Part shown: one piece after another, positions 1-7,352 of the stretch
Numbering within the stretch: position 1 is the first letter of the stretch
Layout: each line of letters starts with the position of its first letter
From: Saprospiraceae bacterium
Lineage (GTDB): Bacteria > Bacteroidota > Bacteroidia > Chitinophagales > Saprospiraceae
Assembly (NCBI GenBank): GCA_013042795.1
Contig: JABDPK010000143.1
Location: 1 to 7,920 of the forward strand
DNA length: 7,920 nucleotides
Reading direction: 5' to 3'
Made by a program: the position numbers and the translations under genes
The notes under the pieces: generated by a model
What the model was told of the DNA's origin: nothing
Seen by the model: only the letters and a program-made list of their open reading frames with translations
The model's database searches: none

Positions 1-1
1 G

Positions 2-295
2 TGGAACACAATAACAAAACCTCCTTCTGCGGAACTCAGACCTAATCAAAAGGATTCCGATTCATTACCTGACTATGATATACTTGATATCATCTTATTC
101 GAATATATTGAAAGGCGAAAGGGTCCAAAGGAAATTATTGCCATGGGTTATGATGAGCAATTGGTTAAACGGATTTTACGTTTGGTAAACATCAATGAGT
201 TTAAAAGGTATCAGACTGCGCCGGTTTTAAGGGTGTCGGTCAAAGCATTTGGTGTCGGAAGAAGAATGCCGATCGTCGGAAAATACCTCAGTTAA
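2..295 (+). CDS. nadE: Glutamine-dependent NAD+ synthetase, C-terminal end (partial)
   Basis: The open frame runs in from the left edge and ends at TAA 293-295, leaving 97 visible residues; the start lies outside the window. NAD+ synthetase makes NAD+ from deamido-NAD+ and ATP in the cytoplasm, using ammonia or, in long forms, glutamine through an N-terminal amidase domain. The visible part matches the end of the synthetase domain. It has the ITKPPSAELRPNQKDSDSLP stretch (residues 4-23 of the fragment), then YDILDIILFEYIE, a helical region with NEFKRYQTAP, and the closing FGVGRRMPI segment, all recognisable landmarks of the family. Whether the missing N-terminus carries the glutaminase domain cannot be seen; that it does is inferred from what is usual in Bacteroidota. 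The gene ends 36 nt before gldB on the same strand and no promoter box is seen between them, so co-transcription is likely. Confidence 0.9.
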   Translation, partial: WNTITKPPSAELRPNQKDSDSLPDYDILDIILFEYIERRKGPKEIIAMGYDEQLVKRILRLVNINEFKRYQTAPVLRVSVKAFGVGRRMPIVGKYLS

Positions 296-331
296 GCAGT
301 TTGAAAATTTATGCCTTGAATTTTTCGGAAT

Positions 332-1390
332 ATGAAACTTGATCTCTACTACATAGCTGTTTTTACCTGTATTATTTATTTAAGTCTATTTTCTGCATGT
401 AGTATAGCCCCATCAAATAATGCACCGGATGTCAGTGGTATTCAACTGGATGGCTTTAGTTTCACGAGGTTTGACAGGGAAGTGGCGTCACTGGACACAA
501 ACAATATTCAATCGTCATACGAGGAAATGATGAAGCGTCAGCCTTATATTACAGAACTGTATTTTGAAAAGCTATTGTCTTTTCCTTCTGACAACGAGGA
601 CAGTTTATATCATTATATCAGCCAGTTTCTCCAGGCCGAAAGTATTGCAAGGTTAAATGATACAATAGGTCATCTTTTTGAAGGTACTGCAGAGATTGAA
701 AATGACCTTCAGAAAGGGTGTCAGTATCTCAAGTATTATTTTCCTGAATACCAAACCCCGCATTTCTATACATTTCAAACTGAATTCGGATACCAGGTCG
801 TTATTTTTTCAGACGGGGAAAGAGATGGTATTGGTTTGGGTCTGGATTATTTCCTGGGGGAAGACTTTGATTATAAACTAATTGATCCCAGGAATCCTGT
901 TTTTTCGGATTATATGATCCGTACATATAACAGGGATCATATTGTCAAAAGAGCATTTGATGTGATTGTTGAGGATCTGGTCGGAGATCCGCCCGGGAAA
1001 AGATTTATTGACCTGATGATTCATGAAGGAAAAAAAATGTATTTGCTTGATCAGCTATTACCTCATTTAAGTGATACGGTTATAAGCGGGTTTTCAGAAG
1101 ATCAATTGAAATGGCTCAACCAAAATGAACTTGAGATGTGGAGTTTCTTTATCGATAAAGAAATGATCTACAATACAAACCTGAATAACAACATGAAATA
1201 TCTTAGCCCTGCCCCTAATTCCCAGGGTATGCCACCTCAGGCTCCGGGAAGAACTGCCTGCTATATGGGATGGCAAATTGTAGATGCCTTTATGCGCCGC
1301 CAGCAAGACTTCAAACTACCTGATCTGTTGAATTATATGGATTCCCAGAAGCTGATGGAATTGTCACGATATAAACCACCCAGGCGATAA
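332..1390 (+). CDS. gldB: GldB-family gliding motility lipoprotein
   Basis: This 352-residue protein belongs to the GldB family, cell-envelope lipoproteins needed for gliding in Flavobacterium but also kept in non-gliding Bacteroidota. A short hydrophobic signal (residues 6-22) ends in LFSAC, putting the lipidated cysteine at Cys23. The lipobox is imperfect, with Phe rather than Leu at -3. The mature part follows the family pattern: DVSGIQL then RFDRE (33-50), LGLDYFLGEDFDY (169-181), RAFDVIVEDL (207-216), MIHEGKKMYLLDQLLP (229-244), NELEMWSFFI (265-274), YLSPAPNSQGMPPQAPGR (290-307), GWQIVDAFMR (313-322) and a terminal LMELSRYKP (341-349). The ATG at 332 is chosen because it directly precedes the signal peptide; no clear Shine-Dalgarno sequence precedes it. 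Signal peptidase II processing and outer-membrane anchoring are inferred. Its biochemical activity is unknown. It follows nadE by 36 nt, but no gldC follows it here. Confidence 0.88.
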   Translation: MKLDLYYIAVFTCIIYLSLFSACSIAPSNNAPDVSGIQLDGFSFTRFDREVASLDTNNIQSSYEEMMKRQPYITELYFEKLLSFPSDNEDSLYHYISQFLQAESIARLNDTIGHLFEGTAEIENDLQKGCQYLKYYFPEYQTPHFYTFQTEFGYQVVIFSDGERDGIGLGLDYFLGEDFDYKLIDPRNPVFSDYMIRTYNRDHIVKRAFDVIVEDLVGDPPGKRFIDLMIHEGKKMYLLDQLLPHLSDTVISGFSEDQLKWLNQNELEMWSFFIDKEMIYNTNLNNNMKYLSPAPNSQGMPPQAPGRTACYMGWQIVDAFMRRQQDFKLPDLLNYMDSQKLMELSRYKPPRR

Positions 1391-1396
1391 TTATTA

Positions 1397-1404
1397 TATT
1401 TTTG
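1397..1404 (+). promoter_or_regulatory. Candidate Bacteroidota -7 box before the oxygenase gene
   Basis: TATTTTTG matches the Bacteroidota primary-sigma -7 consensus TAnnTTTG exactly. It sits 41 nt before the oxygenase ATG, in the 55-nt gap after gldB, and would give a leader of roughly 35 nt. No TTG or TTTG -33 element is seen at the usual distance (the nearest TTG, at 1361-1363, is 33 nt away). The region is AT-rich, so a chance match is possible. Confidence 0.38.
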
Positions 1405-1445
1405 TAAGAAAATACGTTTAATTATTTATTCCAAAATCTGAAATT

Positions 1446-2399
1446 ATGAGTAATCGTACAATTCCTGTGGTTGACCTTTCAATGTTTGTGAACGGGTCTT
1501 TCGAAGAAAAGAAAGCATTTGTTCAGGAAATTGGAATAGCCTTCCATGAAGTGGGCTTTGTTGCTGTGAAGAATCATGGTGTGCCCAAACCATTGATCGA
1601 TAAATTCTTTGAAGTATCCAAGTCGTTCTTTAGTCTTCCTGTTGAAACAAAGAAGAAATATGAAAACGAAGAGCTGGCTGGACAAAGAGGATATACTTCA
1701 TATGGCAGAGAACATGCCAAGCAATCCAATGTTGCTGATTTAAAAGAGTTTTTTCAAATCGGCCAGTTTGTTGATGCCGATGATCCAAGAAAGTCAGAAT
1801 ATCCTGATAATGTTAATGTCACAGATATTCCGGAATTCAATGAAGTCAGTCACGATTTATATAAATCATTTGAGAATGCAGGTGGTCATTTATTAAGGGC
1901 TATTGCCTTATACCTGGATCTTGATGAAACTTATTTTGAAAAGAAAATTGAGAAAGGGAACAGTATCCTTAGAACAATCCATTATCCCCCCATTACATCA
2001 GAGCCAAAAACAGCTATCCGGGCAGAGCAGCATGAGGACATTAACTTGATTACATTATTGGTAGGTGCGTCCGCAGGTGGCTTGCAGCTATTAAATACAG
2101 ATGACGAATGGTGTGATATTGTACCTGAAGAAGATGAATTTGTCATTAATGTAGGGGATATGCTTCAGCGTCTTACCAACAATTACCTGAAGTCAACAAC
2201 GCACAGGGTGGTGAACCCACCTAAACATTTATGGCACATCCCTCGTTTAAGTATACCTTTTTTCCTCCATCCCATCAGTGAAATGGATTTAACATGTCTG
2301 GAGAATTGTGTGTCTGAAGAAAGACCACTGGCATATGAACCTGTCACGGCTGGTGCGTATTTAGATGAAAGATTAAGGGAAATTGGCCTTAAGAAATAA
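1446..2399 (+). CDS. 2OG-Fe(II) oxygenase, isopenicillin N synthase family
   Basis: This 317-residue cytoplasmic enzyme is of the non-haem iron, isopenicillin-N-synthase-like type; its size is normal for the family. The N-terminal DIOX_N half has IPVVDLSMF (6-14), GFVAVKNHGVP (37-47) and the FFSLPVETKKKY segment (61-72). The catalytic half has the Fe(II) triad His196-x-Asp198 (in AEQHEDINLITLL) and His253 (in STTHRVVNPP). GGLQLL (211-216) and INVGDMLQRLTNNYLKS (234-250) are typical core strands. Arg267-x-Ser269 (PRLSIPFFLHP) is the pair that normally binds the 2-oxoglutarate carboxylate. All key residues are present, so an active oxygenase is expected. Family members include IPNS, ACC oxidase and plant hormone oxidases, and the substrate cannot be read from the sequence. 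No peptide synthetase or other beta-lactam gene is nearby, so a penicillin role is not supported. It lies between gldB and ileS, 34 nt before the latter. Confidence 0.92.
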   Translation: MSNRTIPVVDLSMFVNGSFEEKKAFVQEIGIAFHEVGFVAVKNHGVPKPLIDKFFEVSKSFFSLPVETKKKYENEELAGQRGYTSYGREHAKQSNVADLKEFFQIGQFVDADDPRKSEYPDNVNVTDIPEFNEVSHDLYKSFENAGGHLLRAIALYLDLDETYFEKKIEKGNSILRTIHYPPITSEPKTAIRAEQHEDINLITLLVGASAGGLQLLNTDDEWCDIVPEEDEFVINVGDMLQRLTNNYLKSTTHRVVNPPKHLWHIPRLSIPFFLHPISEMDLTCLENCVSEERPLAYEPVTAGAYLDERLREIGLKK

Positions 2400-2407
2400 T
2401 ACTTTTG
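2400..2407 (+). promoter_or_regulatory. Candidate Bacteroidota -7 box before ileS
   Basis: TACTTTTG, followed by C, matches TAnnTTTG exactly and starts on the first base after the oxygenase stop codon. The ileS ATG is 26 nt further on, so the leader would be only about 20 nt. That leaves no room for a T-box or other leader regulation. A TTG at 2383-2385 is only 14 nt upstream, shorter than the usual -33/-7 spacing, so the -33 element is doubtful. Confidence 0.45.
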
Positions 2408-2433
2408 CGGTCTTATAAAACTTTTTTGTTTAA

Positions 2434-5400
2434 ATGGCAAAGTACAGAGAATTCGGTGGATTAAACCTCCCTGAAATAGATAAGGAAATACTTTCCTTTT
2501 GGGAGAGTCAGAATATTTTCGAAAAGAGTGTTGATCAACGCTCTAAAGACAATAGCTATGTGTTCTATGAAGGTCCCCCTTCAGCAAATGGGAAACCCGG
2601 TATTCACCATGTGATGGCCCGGACTGTTAAAGACCTGTTTTGTCGATTTCATACGATGATGGGTCAGCGGGTGGAGCGTAAAGGAGGATGGGATACCCAT
2701 GGTCTTCCTATAGAATTGAACGTTGAAAAAAGGCTTGGCATTACAAAAGAGGATATAGGAACCAAGATCACAGTTGAACAATACAACCAGGAGTGCCGGA
2801 CTACCGTCATGCAATTTAAAGACAGGTGGGATGACATCACACGAAAAATGGGATATTGGGTAGACCTGGATGATCCATATATCACTTTTGATAATGAATA
2901 TATCGAATCTGTGTGGTGGTTGCTGGGCCAGCTTTACCAAAAGGATCTGCTTTACAAAGGATATACAGTACAGCCTTATTCACCTGCTGCAGGAACCGGT
3001 TTAAGTACTCATGAATTGAATATGCCGGGATGTTATCGGAATGTCAAAGACGTTTCTGTGACTGCACAATTCAAACTTACGAGAGATGAGAAGTCTGAGT
3101 TCCTGTACAATGGCCATGAAAATGAAGTTTATTTCCTGGCATGGACGACAACACCCTGGACATTGCCTTCAAACTGTGCGGTTGCTTTAGGTGCGAAGAT
3201 CGAGTATTCACTGATATCCACATTTAATCCTTATACCAAGCAGCCTGTAACCGTCATTCTTGCTACAGACCTGATATCAAAGTACTTTAAGCCGGAAGGC
3301 GCTGAAATAGCACTGGACGATTTTGATCCGGCCGGAAAAATAATTCCTTACAAGGTGGTCGCTACAATGAAGGGGTCTGAAATGGAGGGTATCCATTACC
3401 ACCAGTTGATGCCTTATGTACAACCGGAAGAAGGAGATGCTTTCAGGGCGATCCTGGGTGACTTCGTGTCTACGGAAGATGGCACTGGTATAGTACACAC
3501 AGCTTCTGTTTTTGGATCAGATGACTATAAAGTCTGTCTTCAGAATAATGTTCCATCAATCCTTGTAAGACGGGGTAAAGAACTTGTTCCTCTGGTTGAC
3601 TTGCAGGGTAGATTTGTTGAAGAGGTTGTCGATTTCCCCGGGGCTTATGTAAGGGCAGAATATTATGATAGTGAAACAAGAAATGCTTCCGGATTTGAAT
3701 CGACGGACCTGCAGATTGCTGTTAAACTAAAACTTGAAAACAAAGCTTTTAAAGTTGAAAAGTATGAGCACAGTTATCCTCATTGCTGGCGGACTGACAA
3801 GCCTGTATTATATTATCCTTTAGACAGTTGGTTTATCAAAACTTCTTCGATGAAGGATAGGATGGCTGAGCTGAATAAAAGTATTAATTGGAAACCGGGA
3901 CATACCGGTACAGGAAGATTCCAGGTATGGTTGGAAAACCTGCTAGACTGGAATTTGTCCAGATCCCGTTTCTGGGGAATTCCGCTTCCTATCTGGAGAA
4001 CTGAAGATAAAGAAGAGGAGATTCTGATTGATTCAATTGAAAAACTGAGCCAGGAGATTCAAAAAGCAAATGAAACCCTTGGTCTCGAACAGGAAACGCC
4101 CCCTGACCTGCATAAACCATATATTGATAAAGTCATCCTTGTAAGTCCTTCAGGTAGGGAAATGAAAAGGGAATTGGACTTAATAGATGTTTGGTTTGAT
4201 TCCGGGTCCATGCCATATGCACAATGGCATTATCCTTTTGAAAATAAGGAGCAATTTGAGAGGAATTTCCCGGCGGATTTTATTGCGGAAGGTGTTGATC
4301 AGACCAGGGGATGGTTTTATACCCTGCATGCTATTGCAGCCATGGTTTTTGATAGTGTGGCTTTCAAAAATGTTGTTTCCAACGGACTTGTACTGGATAA
4401 GAATGGACAAAAAATGTCCAAACGTTTGGGAAATGCTGTTGATCCCTTTGATACAATCGAAAAGTATGGAGCCGATGCCACACGATGGTATATGATGGCA
4501 AATGCCAACCCTTGGGATAATCTCAAGTTTGACAATGCAGGGATTGAAGAGGTAAAAAGAAAATTCTTTGGTACGCTTTATAATACATATTCCTTCTTTG
4601 CATTGTACGCAAATATTGATGGTTTTAACTATAGTGAACCGGATGTACCATTGGCAGAAAGAGCTGAAATCGACAGATGGATCATATCTCTTCTGAATAC
4701 GCTGAAGGAAGAAGTCAGGAAAGAATATGCCAATTATGAACCTACACGTGCTGCACGACGAATACAGGATTTTGTAGAGTCACATTTATCTAACTGGTAT
4801 GTCAGGTTATGCAGGAGACGTTTCTGGAAAGGAGAATATACAAAGGATAAGGTAGCAGCATATCAGACTTTGTATACATGTCTGAAAACCATTTCAAAAC
4901 TAATGGCACCTGTTTCTCCATTTTTTGCTGATTGGTTGTTTCGCAATTTGAATAATGTTTCAGGATCAGAAGATCACGAATCTGTGCATCTGTCATTATT
5001 TCCTGTAGCTGATTCAACAGCTATAGATAAAGACCTTGAACAAAGAATGAGTTATGCTCAAAGGATTTCTTCTCTTGTTCTATCTCTTCGAAAGAAAGAA
5101 AAGCTGAGGGTAAGACAACCATTAAATAAGATATTGTTGCCTATCCTGGATCAAAAATTTGAAGCACAGGTCCATGCTGTTGAAGATCTGATCCTGCATG
5201 AAGTCAATGTCAAAGAATTCGAATATATCAAGGATGCCTCGGGCGTCATCAAGAAAAGAATTAAACCCAATTTCAAAACGCTTGGAAAACGACTTGGTCG
5301 TCATATGAAGACCGCCAGTCAGACAATAATGTCGCTAAATAGTGATCAGATCGCAGAAATTGAGAAAACCGGAATGTTCATGTTACAAGTGGATGGAGAG

Positions 5401-5772
5401 CAATTTGATTTGACGATCGAAGATTTCGAAATATCCGCCGAGGAAATTCCTGGATGGCAAGTGGCACAGGATGGTGAAATTACTGTAGCACTTGATATCA
5501 ATTTAACAGAAGAGTTACTTGCTGAAGGTATGGCCAGGGAACTGGTAAATCGAATTCAGAATGCAAGGAAGGACAAAAACTTTGATGTTACGGACAGAAT
5601 ACTTGTTGAACTCCAGGACCATTCAGGTATCAAGGATGCCATCGGCAGGTTTTCAGATTATATAAGGAATGAAGTCCTGGCAGATTCAATACAACTTGTG
5701 GAAGATGGACATGGAGAATCCATATCCTTACCGGGAGACATTGAAATCCTGATGGATGTTGTTAAGTCATGA
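2434..5772 (+). CDS. ileS: Isoleucyl-tRNA synthetase, type 2, with GIHH active-site motif
   Basis: This complete 1112-residue class I synthetase charges tRNA-Ile with isoleucine in the cytoplasm. The HIGH-motif region reads PSANGKPGIHHV, so residues 56-59 are GIHH instead of HxGH. The editing (CP1) domain has WTTTPWTLPSN (237-247) and GTGIVHTASVFGSDDY (350-365); His355 and Asp364 have the same spacing as the E. coli editing pair His333/Asp342. DWNLSRSRFWGIP (505-517), WFDSG (587-591), EGVDQTRGWFY (619-629) and KMSKR (660-664) complete the catalytic core. An anticodon-binding domain (from about IDRWI, with SHLSNWYVRLCRRRFW) and a long C-terminal region follow. There is no cysteine after Cys816, so the C-terminal zinc-binding domain of type 1 enzymes is absent; this and the length point to type 2 (IleRS2), the mupirocin-resistant class. 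The start is supported by MAKYREFGGLNLPEIDKEILSFW-type family homology. As the only ileS visible, it is probably the housekeeping copy. Confidence 0.97.
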   Translation: MAKYREFGGLNLPEIDKEILSFWESQNIFEKSVDQRSKDNSYVFYEGPPSANGKPGIHHVMARTVKDLFCRFHTMMGQRVERKGGWDTHGLPIELNVEKRLGITKEDIGTKITVEQYNQECRTTVMQFKDRWDDITRKMGYWVDLDDPYITFDNEYIESVWWLLGQLYQKDLLYKGYTVQPYSPAAGTGLSTHELNMPGCYRNVKDVSVTAQFKLTRDEKSEFLYNGHENEVYFLAWTTTPWTLPSNCAVALGAKIEYSLISTFNPYTKQPVTVILATDLISKYFKPEGAEIALDDFDPAGKIIPYKVVATMKGSEMEGIHYHQLMPYVQPEEGDAFRAILGDFVSTEDGTGIVHTASVFGSDDYKVCLQNNVPSILVRRGKELVPLVDLQGRFVEEVVDFPGAYVRAEYYDSETRNASGFESTDLQIAVKLKLENKAFKVEKYEHSYPHCWRTDKPVLYYPLDSWFIKTSSMKDRMAELNKSINWKPGHTGTGRFQVWLENLLDWNLSRSRFWGIPLPIWRTEDKEEEILIDSIEKLSQEIQKANETLGLEQETPPDLHKPYIDKVILVSPSGREMKRELDLIDVWFDSGSMPYAQWHYPFENKEQFERNFPADFIAEGVDQTRGWFYTLHAIAAMVFDSVAFKNVVSNGLVLDKNGQKMSKRLGNAVDPFDTIEKYGADATRWYMMANANPWDNLKFDNAGIEEVKRKFFGTLYNTYSFFALYANIDGFNYSEPDVPLAERAEIDRWIISLLNTLKEEVRKEYANYEPTRAARRIQDFVESHLSNWYVRLCRRRFWKGEYTKDKVAAYQTLYTCLKTISKLMAPVSPFFADWLFRNLNNVSGSEDHESVHLSLFPVADSTAIDKDLEQRMSYAQRISSLVLSLRKKEKLRVRQPLNKILLPILDQKFEAQVHAVEDLILHEVNVKEFEYIKDASGVIKKRIKPNFKTLGKRLGRHMKTASQTIMSLNSDQIAEIEKTGMFMLQVDGEQFDLTIEDFEISAEEIPGWQVAQDGEITVALDINLTEELLAEGMARELVNRIQNARKDKNFDVTDRILVELQDHSGIKDAIGRFSDYIRNEVLADSIQLVEDGHGESISLPGDIEILMDVVKS

Positions 5773-5781
5773 TCCAAGACA

Positions 5782-7335
5782 TCAGACTTTTGTGAAAGTC
5801 TTTGTCCGCATCCTGTTTTCACCAATTATTTGATAGAAATAATTTGATGCTATTAATTGGGAAGTATCGATTCGTATTTCATGTTTTCCTTCGGTGAATT
5901 TACGATTGGTAATCACCCTGATCTTTTGTCCCATAGCGTCAAAAAGGTTTATCCTGATATTTTCTCCTGGTGTATCAAATTGAATCGTCAGCCAGTTTGT
6001 GCATGGATTTGGAAAACATTTACTTTCAAATATTTCAAGTTGATTTTCGATGGTTGATGTTGACTGGCAGGAATTAATGATCGGGATATAATCAAAATCA
6101 TCAAGGAAAATCTGCTTTATTTCGGATTCAGATACATCAAACCAATCCATCATTACAGATCCAAATACATTCCTGAAATCAAACTGCATCGGAACACCAG
6201 TCTGAATATCCGGGTTGTCAGGTAATTCAGGACTTGTTCCTATGATACCTGGGTTCAAACATGTTCCAAACACCATCACCGGAGCAGCTGTACCGTGATC
6301 CGTGCCAAGACTGTCATTGGACCGTATCCGTCTGCCAAATTCCGAGAATGTCATCGTAATGACACGTTCTTCCAATCCAAGCAATGCAAGGTCATCCTGG
6401 AAGGCTTCTACGGCATTTGATAAAGAAGATATCAATTCGGCATGTTCTCCTGTCGTAGGGTTTCCATCCAGTACCTGATTGGCATGCGTATCAAATCCCC
6501 CAATATTGGCAATGTAAATTTTAGTTCTGAGGCCCCCACTCATAAGCAAAGCAATAATTTTAAGTTGTTGTGCAAGGGCATTATCATCTTCATACATAGC
6601 AGACAAATTTCCGCCTCGTTCTGCTGCGTCACTTACATTGTCGCCATATGCATTCGATTGTGATATGATCTCACGCAGAAAATCAAGTTCCTTTCCATAG
6701 GGTGTGTCCGGTGCAATATCCGATCCTCCGTCGGCTAATGGAGCCAGTGAAAAAGGATCTCTTAAAGCAATACTGAAATTTACATTTGATGACTGGCAGT
6801 TTTCATGCACAGCTGAACCGATAGAAATTGCAAATGGGTCAGGACAATCCTCATTCGGGTATCCATCGGGATAAGAAGGATGCCTGTTTTCGAAGTAGCG
6901 TCCCACCCAGCCTGTCGTCCAGAATTCATCAGCTGGTGATCCTGTATTCCAGATATCTGTTGATCTGAAATGGGAACGATTTTGATTAGGATATGCAACA
7001 TCCTGTACGATCGCCATCCTGGCATTGTCATATAAGGATTTAATCCCTTCCATATTCGGATGGAATGCGGTGCTCTGATCAATATTCAACAGCTGGTTTT
7101 CTGGGATCAGGATATTGGATCTTACATTACCGAGTATGTCATATTTGTCCAGGGGGATGATGGTATTTAAACCATCGTTCCCTCCGTTAAGTTGAATCAG
7201 TACCAATACATTGTCATTATCACCATTGATCGAATTAAATAAGGCGTTTTTGCTGAATGCCGATAAAGGCATACCATTCAACAGGAATGGTAATGATATG
7301 GCAGATGTCGACTGAAGGAATGATCTTCTTTTCAT
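5782..7335 (-). CDS. DUF1501 protein with Tat-like signal and T9SS type A sorting domain
   Basis: This 517-residue exported protein of the DUF1501 family is related to the alkaline phosphatase/sulfatase fold, but no member activity can be assigned here. It begins MKRRSFLQ, close to the twin-arginine consensus (RRxFLK), followed by an uncharged stretch to about residue 27. DUF1501 landmarks follow: VLIQLNGGNDGLNTIIP (45-61), HPNMEGIKSLYDNARMAIVQ (92-111), NQNRSHFRSTDIW (117-129), NIGGFDTHANQ (277-287), MTFSEFGRRIRSN (328-340) and GTDHGTAAPVMVFG (344-357). The Asp/His pairs at 282/284 and 346/347 are candidate metal ligands. From about residue 437 the protein changes to a T9SS type A C-terminal domain: KCFPNPCTNWLTIQF (439-453), INLFDAMGQKI (462-472), GKHEIRIDTSQLIASNYFYQI (within 483-503) and a basic TKTFTKV end. 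Secretion or surface attachment is inferred. Its ATG is 17 nt after the DUF1800 stop; translation as one operon is likely. No clear Shine-Dalgarno sequence is seen. Confidence 0.93.
   Translation of the reverse strand: MKRRSFLQSTSAISLPFLLNGMPLSAFSKNALFNSINGDNDNVLVLIQLNGGNDGLNTIIPLDKYDILGNVRSNILIPENQLLNIDQSTAFHPNMEGIKSLYDNARMAIVQDVAYPNQNRSHFRSTDIWNTGSPADEFWTTGWVGRYFENRHPSYPDGYPNEDCPDPFAISIGSAVHENCQSSNVNFSIALRDPFSLAPLADGGSDIAPDTPYGKELDFLREIISQSNAYGDNVSDAAERGGNLSAMYEDDNALAQQLKIIALLMSGGLRTKIYIANIGGFDTHANQVLDGNPTTGEHAELISSLSNAVEAFQDDLALLGLEERVITMTFSEFGRRIRSNDSLGTDHGTAAPVMVFGTCLNPGIIGTSPELPDNPDIQTGVPMQFDFRNVFGSVMMDWFDVSESEIKQIFLDDFDYIPIINSCQSTSTIENQLEIFESKCFPNPCTNWLTIQFDTPGENIRINLFDAMGQKIRVITNRKFTEGKHEIRIDTSQLIASNYFYQIIGENRMRTKTFTKV
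5784..5801. terminator. Small inverted repeat at the convergent gene ends
   Basis: A perfect 7-bp stem (AGACTTT / AAAGTCT) with a TGTG loop begins 12 nt after the ileS stop, within the last codons and stop of the DUF1501 gene. It is symmetrical, so it could act on either strand and end both convergent transcripts. The stem has only two G-C pairs and just three T follow on the + strand (TTTG), so it is weak as a Rho-independent terminator and may be chance. Confidence 0.2.
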
Positions 7336-7352
7336 TGTTTCAGATTTAAAGG

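Noticed and set aside
296..331. Separate promoter for gldB in the gap after nadE
   Set aside because: No TAnnTTTG match is present in the 36-nt gap; read-through from nadE is simpler.
1446..2399. Isopenicillin N synthase proper (a beta-lactam biosynthesis gene)
   Set aside because: Only family-level motifs are shared and no ACV synthetase, epimerase or acyltransferase gene lies nearby; the substrate is left unassigned.
2400..2433. T-box or other leader regulating ileS
   Set aside because: Only 34 nt separate the oxygenase stop from the ileS start, far too short for a T-box, and no antiterminator structure is visible.
2581..2940. 119-codon open frame on the - strand inside ileS
   Set aside because: It lies wholly opposite strongly conserved IleRS catalytic sequence and its translation resembles no known family; it is a shadow of the real gene.
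4187..4495. 102-codon open frame on the + strand, out of frame within ileS
   Set aside because: It overlaps the WFDSG to KMSKR core of IleRS in another frame and no domain is recognisable.
6780..7082. 100-codon open frame on the - strand within the DUF1501 gene
   Set aside because: It overlaps conserved DUF1501 sequence in a different frame of the same strand and has no recognisable features.
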